Assembly: GCA_037355855.1 (NCBI GenBank)
Contig: CM074758.1
Coordinates: 9,335,001 to 9,399,000, forward strand
Length of the DNA: 64,000 nucleotides
Direction: 5' to 3'
From: Pseudo-nitzschia pungens
Lineage: Eukaryota; Bacillariophyta; Bacillariophyceae; Bacillariales; Bacillariaceae
Shown here: in pieces, positions 1 to 10,872 of the stretch
Position numbering within the stretch: position 1 is the first letter of the stretch
Layout of the letters: every line of letters starts with the position of its first letter
Program-made: the position numbers and the translations under genes
The notes under the pieces: generated by a model
What the model saw: the letters and a program-made list of their open reading frames with translations, nothing else
Databases searched by the model: none
Told to the model about the DNA's origin: nothing

Positions 1-2
1 TG

Positions 3-2906
3 TTGGAGCTGCGGGGCACCGAGACCCACAGCGGTTCGCTCGAGCAAGGGGACGAAGACCCGGACAGGGAGGAAGACCCCCACGCGGATCTCGATGCTCT
101 CCGATTGGAACTCGAACAGTTCGATGCCAACCACGAGTTTTTCGAGCTGGAGGCCACCGTCACTGCCGAGGAACAGCAGCAGCCGAGCAGCAAGGAAAGA
201 GAAGCGGAAGACGAACACCAAGACACGGACTTGGATTCGCTCCGAATGGAGCTCCTCGATGACGAGGATGCTTTCCGCCGTCGTGATGCCGCGGATCTTA
301 TTGCCTCGTCCCAAACCACGGGAAGAAATACCGGCAGCAACAGCAGCGACGACGACGACACGAAGGATCGAAACTCGTCCTCCTTTATCGATTTGCAACA
401 ATTGCTCTTTGCCTCGGCCGGGAATGACGACGGCAGTGGCGACCACGACGATGCGAACACCAGGGATTCGTCTTCCAATGCACCGACGACCGGATCGTCC
501 TCGTCCTCGTCGTCCTCGATATTGCTCTATTCCTCGACAAGGCTTCCGGATCACTGCAAGGTAGTGGTGGACATTTACGAGACACACTCGACGCAGCTGA
601 AGCCCCGGTCTCCGAGCGAGCGGGAGGACGTCCCCCTCGAAAAAGCGGGAATCCCCTTTCGCAAGTGCCGCGATCCGGTCTGTGCCTGCAACGGCCCAAA
701 ACCGCCGCAACCCGTATCTCCCGGTCCGAGCAGGACCAGCGGAGGCAGCCCGGCCACGAAACGCGACGAGAGCACCCTCCACCGGCGCACGACAACGTCC
801 CTCGCCACGACCAAGGACGACGAGGACTGTTCCCCGTTGTCCTTTCGTGCCCGAAGACAGGAACGGAAACGTGCTCTGCGCGTGCGAAATCAACGCAACA
901 ACCAGCTTGCTTCGGACTACGACGAGCGAGAACACGACGACTTTACCGCGACCACGGCGGAAAATTCCGATTCGACCCGATCCGCCTCGTCCTGGACATC
1001 CCACCTGGGTGGTTTCGGGCAGCCGCAGGAGTCACCGACGGGACCGTCCCCCGTCCACCGGGACGTCCGCGGTGCGCCCAATCCGTACCGACCGCGACAC
1101 CAGCGCGCCCGATCGGAAGATTACGTCGAGAAGGGCACCTACGCTACGTTGTCCGGCGGGAACCGGGTCGCGGTGCCGGCAACCTCCGCCGGTGCCCCAC
1201 CCCGTCTTCCATCCCGCCTGCCGCGACGCGGCAGCGGATCCGGCAACTCCCCCAGCCAGCGACAGAAAAACGCCCACCCCCCGTTGCTCCCTCGCACCGA
1301 ATCCAGGGATCGAGGCAACGATCGGGGAGGAATCGAGAAGGAAGCGAGGGAAGATGTTCCCGATGACGCGTTCCAGACTCATCGACGATTTCGGTCGGAA
1401 GATCTTGTCGATGCGAACCGACCAGAAAGTTCTTCCTCATCCCTGGAATTATCGAGACAACGATCCTATTCGGAACACGTTACGACTTCCCCAAAGATTC
1501 CGACTGATCTTGGTGACAAGCATTGCGACGGGGGACGAGATGAAAATTGCAGTGCGCTTTCTCCGGTGAGCGTTGTTGAGGAGATTCGTCGCGATTCTCG
1601 TTCCTCGTCTCAACGAAGATCTCCGAAAGAGCCACGGACGACTCCCGTCAAGAAACGAAAAACAAAAAAACAAAGGAAGAAGCCTTCGCGACAAACGCCA
1701 CCGAAGTGCTATGGAGAACGAGAACGAGCACTCAGCAACTGCAGGCGCTCGATCCGTGTTCTAAACCACAACGAAAAGTCGGAGCGACGAAATCGCAACC
1801 GCCAACTCGGTGCTGCTGCGAGCGTCCGAGAAGTTCAATTGCAGCGACGGAAGCGATTCGAACACGCACTGCAACTGACGTTTCTGTACCACAAGATGGG
1901 ATTGCTCCATTATCAGCAGGGTCGGTACGATACCGCCCGGCACGTGCTCGAGCACGGACTCGAGATCCTGATTGCCGACCGAGCCAATACCATTGTTCCA
2001 CCCGTGGCTGCTGCCGCTTCGGCAGTGCGAACGAAAGCGAATGGTGGCACTCGTGCCTCGGAGGAAGATGCCATGTTCGATGCCGACTACAGCGACACGC
2101 TCGAAAGCGCCAGTGACTCGTCGCTGTATGCCCCGGGCAGTGCGTTAGAGAGCTTGCCACCTCTTCCAACGCTGGACGAGGTGGCACCGTACTTTTCCAA
2201 CCAAGCATTGCTATTGGCGGCGGAACTGGTGCTGGCCCGGGGCAAGGTCTTTGCTGCTCAGGGACTTTGGAGCGACGCGAAGCGAACCACTGGACGAATT
2301 TTGCAGTGGTCTGCCTTTCAGCGGCAACGAATGATCCTGGCCCAGCAAGCGCAAGAACAGAGCCAATTCAACTACCACTATGTATACTACCCCAACCACG
2401 AGCAATTGGAGTACTGGAGGGAGTGGGGCCCTATTACGGCACGGGCACAGGTTTTGTTTGCCGAGTGCTTCCAGCGAGAGAACCATCTAGACCTGGCCAT
2501 GGCGTACTACCAGGAGGCGCTCACGGTCCAGCGCAACGTCCTGGGCCCGCGCCACGTGCAGGTGGCCGAAACCGTGTACCGGATCGGAAACGTGCACGCC
2601 TCCCGAGGATTTTTGGAGCTCGCGGAACTCTGCTACCACGAGGCACTCGGGGTTTATCGGCATCACCGAGAGGAAACCGGCAGCACCCCGGATTCCGGTC
2701 AAGAATCGAACGCCAGCATCCTGGCCGACGAAGCGACTGTCCTCGCAAGTCTCGGGTGGGTCTTTTTGCTCCGACGCGAGGGCGACAAGGCCTACCGGAC
2801 TACGAACGAAGCGTTGAGGTCGACGATTCACGCTCTGGGTCCCTCGCACCGAAACGTTGCATCGCTGCAGCACCAAATGTCCTGCATCCACAACCTGTAT
2901 CGCTAG
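3..2906 (+). CDS. TPR-repeat protein, 5' truncated by the window edge
   Basis: The reading frame is open from the left edge (first full codon TTG at 3, no upstream stop visible), so the true start probably lies outside the window. The visible 967 residues fall into two halves. Residues 1 to about 590 are acidic, Ser/Arg-rich and probably disordered. They contain two copies of a D-L-D-[AS]-L-R-[LM]-E-L motif (residues 29-37 and 76-84) and three basic R-x-R-S type sites (around 370, 464 and 488). The C-terminal third, from about residue 620, has tetratricopeptide-like helical pairs resembling the kinesin light chain type, such as the HMGLLHYQQGRY-like pair (YHKMGLLHYQQGRYDTA) and AMAYYQEALTVQRNVLG. 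This suggests a scaffold or adaptor that binds partner proteins. No catalytic domain is seen. Product function is not recognised beyond the TPR fold. Confidence 0.8.
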   Translation: MELRGTETHSGSLEQGDEDPDREEDPHADLDALRLELEQFDANHEFFELEATVTAEEQQQPSSKEREAEDEHQDTDLDSLRMELLDDEDAFRRRDAADLIASSQTTGRNTGSNSSDDDDTKDRNSSSFIDLQQLLFASAGNDDGSGDHDDANTRDSSSNAPTTGSSSSSSSSILLYSSTRLPDHCKVVVDIYETHSTQLKPRSPSEREDVPLEKAGIPFRKCRDPVCACNGPKPPQPVSPGPSRTSGGSPATKRDESTLHRRTTTSLATTKDDEDCSPLSFRARRQERKRALRVRNQRNNQLASDYDEREHDDFTATTAENSDSTRSASSWTSHLGGFGQPQESPTGPSPVHRDVRGAPNPYRPRHQRARSEDYVEKGTYATLSGGNRVAVPATSAGAPPRLPSRLPRRGSGSGNSPSQRQKNAHPPLLPRTESRDRGNDRGGIEKEAREDVPDDAFQTHRRFRSEDLVDANRPESSSSSLELSRQRSYSEHVTTSPKIPTDLGDKHCDGGRDENCSALSPVSVVEEIRRDSRSSSQRRSPKEPRTTPVKKRKTKKQRKKPSRQTPPKCYGERERALSNCRRSIRVLNHNEKSERRNRNRQLGAAASVREVQLQRRKRFEHALQLTFLYHKMGLLHYQQGRYDTARHVLEHGLEILIADRANTIVPPVAAAASAVRTKANGGTRASEEDAMFDADYSDTLESASDSSLYAPGSALESLPPLPTLDEVAPYFSNQALLLAAELVLARGKVFAAQGLWSDAKRTTGRILQWSAFQRQRMILAQQAQEQSQFNYHYVYYPNHEQLEYWREWGPITARAQVLFAECFQRENHLDLAMAYYQEALTVQRNVLGPRHVQVAETVYRIGNVHASRGFLELAELCYHEALGVYRHHREETGSTPDSGQESNASILADEATVLASLGWVFLLRREGDKAYRTTNEALRSTIHALGPSHRNVASLQHQMSCIHNLYR

Positions 2907-4416
2907 AGGAATGAATCCATTTTTCATCCATCGACTTGAATCATTCATTACGACCAATGAATTTTTTCAAAAACATGCCACGCTATGGCATGCAATTTAG
3001 AGTAGATTTGAACTATTTTGTTCACAAATCAAACGAACTTTTCATAACACTCGGATCTCTAACTTTGCTAACGTGACGTGAGAGAAAACTAACGATTGCA
3101 TCTAGTGATAGTGTGTGCTAGATGCTGTAAACCTCCTTAGATATTTAGAAAGATTATGGCAAAAGAAATTATCGTATAAGAGTAGAATTCTAAATGGGAG
3201 TGATCCAACAGAGCAAGATAGCGAAAACACAAAACACCGCGCTAAAGCCGCTGTGAGCATGGAATATGATGGGTGCTCGTTTGCGCTGTGCTCCTCCTCG
3301 AGACATGTCCTAGTTCTTGCGCTGTTGTCATATTCGCCTCGTCCGCACGATCTATCTCCGACTCAAAGTTCACACACACAGATTCGACCCTATTTTTCTG
3401 CTTGTATCTTTGCCTGGTTGTGCATTTGACCAGCTCAGTGCCATTCTCACTGACTCGATGGATCAAACATTTCACGAGGAGTTGCCATTTTCTGTTCACC
3501 AAAGCGAATGAATCGTGGAGGTATGCCTTTCGTGTTTCTGTCAGCGATCAAACTGATGTCAACTAGGAAATAGACTCCAAGAGACTCCTTTGTTTCTAGT
3601 AAGGTTACTACACGTTCGTCACTCCTTGGGTTCCGAGCTACGAACTCCGCCAGACGCTACGGAATATGAAATTAATGCTGTGTTCCTACTTTTTCTCATA
3701 GTTTCAGAAAAGCGTTTCGAAACCCTTCGGAATCGGTCACAGAGCTTAAGTGTTCATCGGTCATGATCGAGAATGCTGAATTCTTCTCTCAAAGCAAGAT
3801 CAAGATTAAAAACATTCATTCACCATTCACCACGACCAACACTAAACCTACCGTTGCGCCATTCGCAGAAAGTAGGAAAAGAGGTTGCACTTGTGACGAA
3901 ATTTTTCGATCTTCCCGCATCGTCATCCTACAGTAATTAATTACTCATCATTCTTTGAAGATTTTTTTTTACTTCTTTAAGGTTCCCGCCTGCCGTTCGG
4001 ACCGTTATTCACATTTGCTTGTGCGCATTGTGCGCACCGAAAACAAAAACATTTAAATACACCGCGGTTTTCACGAACCGTTTCACTCGCCAAACGATCG
4101 ATACATGGCGGACGTTGGGAGAAACCCCCGGGTGCGTGTTTCGATTCCGACTCCATCGCCAATTCCAGTCTTGGTCTTAAATTCGCCTGTGTACTAGCAG
4201 TGCCGTAAGTTTAAACGTAGCTTTCGCGCATTTTCTGTCACAAAGATTTTCCACAATTTCACAAACCATCACTTTTCCATCGAGTGAACTCATTCATTCA
4301 TTCAATCATCACAATAAAATAAGTTGCTTTGAACAAACTTGAAACATAAAGTGAAATAAAACTAACACGCATATACCGAACAAAAAGACAAATAAAACTA
4401 GCACAAATACCGAACA
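2907..4416. other. intergenic, no gene seen
   Basis: AT-rich DNA between the TPR gene and the inhibitor gene. Short open frames on both strands lack any recognisable domain. It contains one GTAAGGTTA motif (about 3599-3607). The last 100 bases before 4417 are A/C-rich, as expected of a 5' leader. Confidence 0.6.
4354..4415 (+). repeat. duplicated leader segment before the inhibitor start codon
   Basis: Two near-identical copies of a segment beginning AAATAAAACTA and ending ATACCGAACAA lie at about 4354-4383 and 4390-4415. The second ends directly at the ATG of the next gene. This looks like a local tandem duplication within the 5' leader. Confidence 0.6.
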
Positions 4417-5175
4417 ATGACGAGCCCTAACAAGAAGAAAGTCTACAACGATTGTGTAGAAGGCGATACCGTATCAGAGGGGGATACTTCGGACGAAGAA
4501 TGCAACCATGAATCGTCTAAGACTACTCCAACCACAAGGAGTCGTAAAGGTCTTGAACTTCCAGATGGGAGTGCTGGCAACGACTCTAAATCCAGGATCT
4601 GCACGAAGAAGAAAACGTTATTTATCCTGCTTGCCATTGCTCTCGTAGCGGGAGCCGTTGTCGGAGGATATTATATCGTGCGTCATCAAAAGAGCAAGCA
4701 AGCTGCCGAAAGCGGCTCACAATCATCGGGAGATCTCTCAATACTGGCCCCTAACGGGGATGACATGGATTCTTCGGTAGAGGAAGGTGTCATAGAGGAG
4801 CAATCACCACAGGAATCACCACAGGAGGAGGACTCGTCGTCGACTTCCAACTCACCCAAAGCCATACCCTCGGACGAAGACACAACGGAGCAAGTTGTTG
4901 ACATCCCCATCATGAATGACAAACCACTAAATGAGGGCAAGCCAAACAACGAAATCGATGCCGAAAGGGAGACGACTACGACGGTGTGGCCTGAGCTGGT
5001 GGGGATGATAGGCAAGGACGCCAAGGCACAATTGGAGTCTGAATTTGGGGAGGGAACGTACAAAATCATTGTACTGAACCAGAACAGCCCGACCACTCGC
5101 GATTACCGAATCGACCGGATACGCATCTTCACCGATGACGATGGGGTCGTCGTCGAAGCGCCTCGCATAGGATAG
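4417..5175 (+). CDS. membrane-anchored potato inhibitor I family serine protease inhibitor
   Basis: A 252-residue protein. Residues 1-65 are acidic and polar. A hydrophobic segment at about 67-89 (LFILLAIALVAGAVVGGYYIV) is preceded by Lys residues and followed by RHQKSK, so it is probably a type II single-pass anchor. Residues 90-185 are a Ser/Glu/Pro-rich linker. The last 65 residues match the potato inhibitor I fold: WPELVGMIGKDAK near the start, the binding loop SPTTRDYRIDRIRIF, and the terminal PRIG. By family alignment the reactive-site P1 residue is Arg228 (codon 5098-5100), followed by Asp229. This predicts trypsin-like targets rather than the Met or Leu P1 of chymotrypsin/subtilisin inhibitors. 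The start follows an A/C-rich leader and has no competing upstream ATG in frame. The family assignment is strong; the membrane topology is inferred. Confidence 0.85.
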   Translation: MTSPNKKKVYNDCVEGDTVSEGDTSDEECNHESSKTTPTTRSRKGLELPDGSAGNDSKSRICTKKKTLFILLAIALVAGAVVGGYYIVRHQKSKQAAESGSQSSGDLSILAPNGDDMDSSVEEGVIEEQSPQESPQEEDSSSTSNSPKAIPSDEDTTEQVVDIPIMNDKPLNEGKPNNEIDAERETTTTVWPELVGMIGKDAKAQLESEFGEGTYKIIVLNQNSPTTRDYRIDRIRIFTDDDGVVVEAPRIG

Positions 5176-5613
5176 GGAGAATGAAACGTATTTGCTGACC
5201 AGTGCACACTCTACTTTAATCAGTTCGGTTCTGTTGGTGATAAAAGTTGATGGTATGAGATCACTAGGACATTCCGTACCCGATACCGCTTCAGACAGAA
5301 ACTCAAACTCATATAACTCATATTATTTCAATATAGATCGCATACATACTATAAACATTTTCGGACAGGCATAGATGAATATTTACATTTCTTGACAAAT
5401 GTGTTAAGCTTCCATCGTAAACACACGTTTGTATTTCAGATTGATACAGCATGTTTCAGAGGGCAGCGTTTCATGGTTACACCGCTCATGCTTCTTGTGT
5501 TGGGCTTCTACACTCATGTCTTTGGGTTTAACCATCGTCCTAATTCCTCTTCCACGACATGATTTTGAATCCCCGTTGTTAACGAGAGCAGCAACGTTCG
5601 GGATTGTTAGTTC

Positions 5614-5663
5614 AGTAGTAGTACTACTAGTAGTACTACTAGTACTAGTAGTAGTAGTAGTAC
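5614..5663. repeat. ACT/AGT self-complementary microsatellite
   Basis: A run of AGTAGT switching to ACTACT several times, so each switch creates a small palindrome (ACTAGT or AGTACT). The same repeat type recurs elsewhere in the window. Confidence 0.85.
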
Positions 5664-5872
5664 CTCTCATTCTCAAATCAGACAGATAGCATATCTTAGC
5701 AACAGCAAGACCACATTATAGAGGGCAAGTAGCTGATCTCTTGTAGTCTTGCTGCGGTAGCAACTTCTTGGTCGCATGGGGTACTGCAACTTTCCTCTAC
5801 TATCAATCGTCCTCGTAGTAATAACTTGCGCTTTGACTCAGCAATCGTCAAGAATAAGCACGAGGAAGTGGG

Positions 5873-5914
5873 TTAGTAGTACTAGTAGTAGTTACTCCTA
5901 GTACTGCTACTAGC
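5873..5914. repeat. ACT/AGT self-complementary microsatellite, degenerate
   Basis: Shorter, interrupted copy of the same triplet repeat, with ACTAGTAGTAG and TACTGCTACTAG segments. Confidence 0.7.
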
Positions 5915-6916
5915 GTTCTTTAGTACTAATGATTGAGTTCATGGGCAGTTGAAGAAAAGAGTCATAGTCTTAAAAATTCTGTTGTACTACAGCAGAGATA
6001 GAATTGAAAAGAGCTACTGAATTGAACTTTCATAGAAAGGACTTTAACTTCATTTACTTTGTATTTCGCAATGATGCCCTAGTACTACAACACGTAGTAC
6101 TCCTCAAGAATACTACAATGCTGTCACGATCCAATCAATTGTTATGCATCAATCATCGGAGCTTTCAGTGACATGCAGACTCCAAATGAGAAGAGTAGAA
6201 GTTGTACTACCACATCCTATTTGAAAGGAGATCTCCTCAAGTTCTTCAACAAGCATGAATAGTCCTTTATAGGACGAATTCAGATCAAGAATATGGAGGA
6301 GCAGGCCTTGATTGTTGAACTTCCCTCACAGAGGCACGTCTACAAAGATCGTAGTAGCGGTACGTAGTCCGCTACGGTATGCACTGTTAGCTTTACAAAA
6401 TATTTTGTGTGCTGACTGAAGAAAGCAATGGTCCTGCTGTCTCTTTTTATCCAGCCAACGTGCAAACCTTCTAGTGGTGGTTGTGAAAGTGGAGCATCCG
6501 CAGGTTATCGCTTCAAGCTAGTACAGCAACTAGAAAATAGCAAGTGTCAGAAATAATTTTCATATCTACCGACAAGTTGTTTGTATTCGTCATTTCTAGA
6601 CTTCATTTGTTTCGTTTAGTTTATGTCGTTTGTGTGTCTCTCTCGTCGCGTGATGTAGCAGCCTGGTGCCACGCCCCCGACATGTTGTGTCAATCGAACT
6701 GTTCCGACCATCGCATTGTCTTTGTCGGTTCTGCTGCTATCACTGAAAATATTACTATGTGCAAGGAAGGGTGCATGCGACAAAACAAAAGGTTGCCATT
6801 GACGGTGGAGTAGGATAGTGTATGCCGTGGCCATGATTAATATTGGAAGAATGACGATGCAAGGCAAGGGTGGGTGCATGAAAAACAGTCTTGGTTCACT
6901 ACAACGAGCGTCTCTT

Positions 6917-8776
6917 TCATAAGGGTGCTGCCAACGGACTTTCTCCTCCTTCGTCATCGTCGTCTTCTCTCTGTTGTTGTTGTCTCTCCTCTCGTTTTCG
7001 ACGCCTGCCCGCCACACCATCTCGCTGTGGTTGGGGAGGTTCCTCATCTCCCTCGACCGAGCTAGTGGAATCGCTCTTGGCTTTGGCTGCGGCATCTGTG
7101 TAGCTCTTTTCGCATCCCGGCAGCTGGACCACAATCACTGTCATGTTGTCCTTGGATCCGTAGTGCAGACACGTATCCAAGATCTGTTGACGGCGCAAAA
7201 TAAATTATAGTACATCACAAGGATAACATTATCGATTGAGAATCAAATTCGGGGTGTTTTTGCTCGAGGAGGAAGCATGACCTGCCGACCTCGTAGCGAT
7301 TGCGAACGATACCGCAGCGCAAGGCTAGGAACGAAGGTGTTCGATGAAAGCAAACACACGAGAAGAAGCAGGAAAGAGAAGAAACCCATTTGCCCATTCC
7401 ATACCCAAAGGTTCTTCACACATGTTGGTTCTTTTAGTTTTTGTTTGAGCACACATCTCTCTACGTACCTCTTCGGCTACCAATCCTAGTTCGCGTTCCC
7501 CTTCATCGTACATGATTTGGTCCAATTCGGCAATGCATTGTTGGTTGGAGACAACGTCCCATATTCCGTCACAAGCTACAACTACGTATTCGTCCCTTTC
7601 TGCGTTTCGGGCGTGAACAATCACGTCTGGTATGGGGCTAACTTTTTGATCGCCGGGAGGAAAGAGCAGCGGTGCTCGCCTCCCCCCATTGTTACTGGTT
7701 TGATCGTTGCCGTCACCCTCGTCATCGGTCGTATCCATCGTGTCACCGGCGGGCTTGCTACCGCCGGAAGCCGTCTCTCCGCTTTCCTCTGGGTACAGCT
7801 GAGTGTTGTTCAGGACGACTGCCATTTGTTTGAACCGGAAATCTCCGAGACCTCGAGAAACTGCCAAGTCACCCTCGACACGTCCACCCGCCACGTATCC
7901 ACCGGCGTTTCGGACCCTTCGTTCCTCTTCTTCGTCGTCCGGTTTGTGGTCGAACGAGAGGGGTATCGCTTTGCCAACTCCCGAGCCGGACCCCGATCCG
8001 GTAGATTCGAGCGGCCTCCGGGCAAAGACGGCCCTCGAGTCTCCGGCATTGGCACAAACAATCGATTCGGGAGTGATCATTACCACACATGACGTCGTTC
8101 CCGAGTTTCCATCGTCATTGATAGCCGAAACGTGATCCGACGCCGCCCTCATGGCGGCTCCCTCCATGGTGGGTCCGTGGTGATCATTTCCGCTTGTGTG
8201 ATTGTCGTTGGAATCGCCGCTGCTTCCTGTTGCGCCATCGCTAGATGCAGCGTCTTTGGGAGGATCGTGATAAGGGGAGTTGGCATCAGCATGAGATTTT
8301 CCACGGATCGCCAGTCCGATTTCATAATCGGTTTCCACAAAGGCTTGTTTTAGTGCCTGTTCCAAGAGTTCCATCTTTTTGGCGGCGCGGCTGGCTTTGG
8401 TTTTGCTGGGGGTGGCGCTGGAGGCTTGTGCATCGCCACTTGCCTCGGTGTCCTCCTGGCACATCTTGGCGTACCGGACAAACTTGGTTTGCTTTGAGAG
8501 TATCCTCAGGAAATTTTTACCCGAGTAAATCGCCGCAAAGGTTCCACCATGTCCGTCGTAGACCGCAAACAGAGCGTGTCCCGGCAGCGAAATTTTCGTG
8601 CTCGTGCCGTTCCCAGAGGCCTCTAGGGCGTATAAATCGCCCTCGGCAATGTGAGCGTCTTCCATATGGACTCTCCATCCCTGCATCGACGACAGACCAA
8701 ACTTAAGTTGTTCGTCTTTGGTGACTCCTTGATGAGTTTCCTTTTCGGTAACCGGAGCCGACAATAAGTTCCCCAT
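6917..8776 (-). CDS. PP2C-type protein serine/threonine phosphatase
   Basis: Two exons: 8776-7469 (436 codons) and 7183-6917 (88 codons and stop), 524 residues in all. The join is in phase and restores the C-terminal PP2C motif: exon 1 ends GLVAEE and exon 2 begins ILDTCLHYGSKDNMTVIVV. Metal-site motifs are present: the Glu39-Asp40 pair in GWRVHMEDAH, DGHGG at 74-78, then NAGDSRAVF, the stretch GGRVEGDLAVSRGLGD and VVACDGIWDVVS. The enzyme should dephosphorylate Ser/Thr proteins using two Mg/Mn ions. The N-terminus MGNLLSAP fits N-myristoylation, suggesting membrane attachment. Two polar low-complexity insertions (around residues 105-215 and 325-365) and a charged C-tail enlarge it relative to the catalytic core. 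The class is well supported; the cellular target is unknown. Confidence 0.92.
7184..7468 (-). other. intron of the PP2C gene (285 nt)
   Basis: Minus-strand donor GAG|GTACGTAG and acceptor CAACAG|ATC. Its removal joins two halves of a conserved PP2C motif in frame. If retained, translation runs on for 47 residues and stops at 7325, losing the final conserved motif. Confidence 0.9.
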
Positions 8777-10872
8777 GATTGTCTACGTAGAATTCTATTC
8801 GTAGGGTTGTTTGCCGCAAGTTGGTGTGTGAAAGGAGGGGTGGAGTACGTTCAAGTGGACAGGAAGGTCTAAGTTTAGATTTGCTTTAATTGCTCTGTAT
8901 CTTTTGAGAATTGTTTCGAGGAAGACGACTACCAAGAATTCCCTTCTATAAAGACTACTCTTCAGAGAGGTCTTTGATAGGAGGGCGATTTGTAAAAACG
9001 TAAACCGGGATGATTTGTCTTGTAACACGACTCTACCTGAATGTAGAGAGGTACGAGACGTGTTTATTGCGTTCTGTTGTGACTCTAGTTGGTTCTCCAC
9101 TAACGACACTTTCTGTAAGGGTCGATGTTGGCTTTACCAAACTGTTAGAAAGCCTTCTAGTGACAGAATGATGATGGGTGGTTGTGGAGTCAATGATTGC
9201 TCGTCATAGAGGTCCGGAAGGGTTCAAGGACACTAGCTGATGCGAAAAAAAGTTCGGCTAATGGATAGGATGTCGTTGTCGTTGTCTCATTCTCAGTTTT
9301 TCGTTATTTCATTTATTTACTAGTAGTAAACCTTATCCCGTTTCATGTCGCCTCGTGGTAGGTAAAACAACCTTTCGGCATTTCCGAGTCAGCATGGCAC
9401 GGACTTACCTACATGTGGATGTATAGCACGTTCCTAATGGTACTAAAAAATACTAAAAAATAAACGAATGCAATAGCGTTGTTCGAAGGCAGCGAAGAAG
9501 AATAATCTTTCAATCTCACACTCAATCTCGGAACCGAAAAAGACTTAGTGCAAGTCTTTATTTTCATGTCAGATCATTCACATCCGTCACGGTCACAAGT
9601 AAGCCTTAAGGTTTACAAAGGACTGAACTGATACTTCAGTACTGGTAGCCTTACTGGTACGAACGTGACCAATCAACAATGTGGTAGTAAGATTATTCGC
9701 GAGAACTCTTTTGTCAACAGAGACGGAAAATACGAGCGAACATGACAGAATTCGAAGATCGATGAATTCTGTTCCTTTTTATGTTTGTTTCCTCCAATCA
9801 AATTGTTTCTATCTTTATGTACCGGTATACAAATTCTTCCTTAAAACAAGTTACAGTATTCATCAATACTTAAGAACCGACAAGATGATGCGCGAACCGA
9901 ATATTTCCATGGAATTGTAAATTGTACCTCGTAGTTCTTATCTATCCTGAAAGCAAGTCACGATGTCTAATGAATGCCCTTATGCGATCTGATGCAAATA
10001 TTACATAGATTAAAGATTTATGATTGATAATTGTAGACAACGCACACCATCTTATTTTCTTTTCAGCGAACCGACCGATATTCTCTGAAAAAAAATCAAT
10101 GACACACCGCCCCTCTTCCTAAGTCCTTGAAGTACCGTTCTACGAGCAAAGAGCAAGAAGCCTTCGAGCTTGCACAATTCTCTTAGTACGAGTACGAACT
10201 CGCATAATATGCATTTCCATAATAATATTATCATTAAACCTGACTTCGTATTACTTCGTATTGGTTATCGAGTCTCAGCCAAGTGTCATTTTGATGTCGT
10301 GTGATTGGATTTTGTTGGATTCTCTTCGACACAATAAAAGTTCCACCACCACCACCAATGGCAGACAGCCGAAGAAGAATGGTCATGTTTTCGAAGACAG
10401 TTGGGTTGAGAATGTAATACCACTAGTAGCTAGACTGAGGTAGTAGTAGACTGAGGCTGTCTTAAAAAATACAGTAAACTAGTAAAAAATTGAAAAAAAT
10501 AGGATCAAAATCGAGATTGATTCATTCATTCGTGCGGTTTTGAAACGTGGATTGATTCATTCTTGTTTTTTTCTGAAATGATGGGCATGGTAAGGCTTAC
10601 GAGTAAGAAGTTACCGGTAAGATTTTAAGAGTAACGGTAAGGGTACCGGTAGGAGGTTCGGAGTTTGGACCAACAAAATACTTCGTGATTTGCAATTTGC
10701 AAGCAGTCGACTCTCAGACGACGTTACATCATTTCTTTTCAAATCAGCAAGTTTGATGGTGGTACAGCGAATGACGCTGATCTCATAGAAAAGAAACATT
10801 CGCAAAAGAAAAAAAAAGAATACAGAATAAACTGGTTTCGTTTGTGGCAAGTTTTCTTCCTGTTGCATCATC
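8777..10872. other. intergenic, divergent promoter region, no gene seen
   Basis: Lies between the divergent PP2C (-) and CCR4-like (+) genes, so both promoters should be here. No convincing frame is present. It contains TACCGGTA/GTAAGG motifs near 10611-10651 and a few AGT runs. Confidence 0.6.

Larger units (their letters stand above)
5176..6916. other. intergenic with microsatellites, no gene seen
   Basis: Between the inhibitor gene and the 3' end of the PP2C gene. It is rich in ACT/AGT triplet runs and otherwise unremarkable. Short frames here, such as 5404-5676 on the minus strand, are Thr/Ser runs produced by the microsatellite. Confidence 0.6.

Noticed and set aside
7325..7468. alternative C-terminus of the PP2C in exon 1 frame
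   Set aside because: It is intron sequence; splicing at GTACGT/CAG restores the conserved motif, so it is listed only as a possible retention product.
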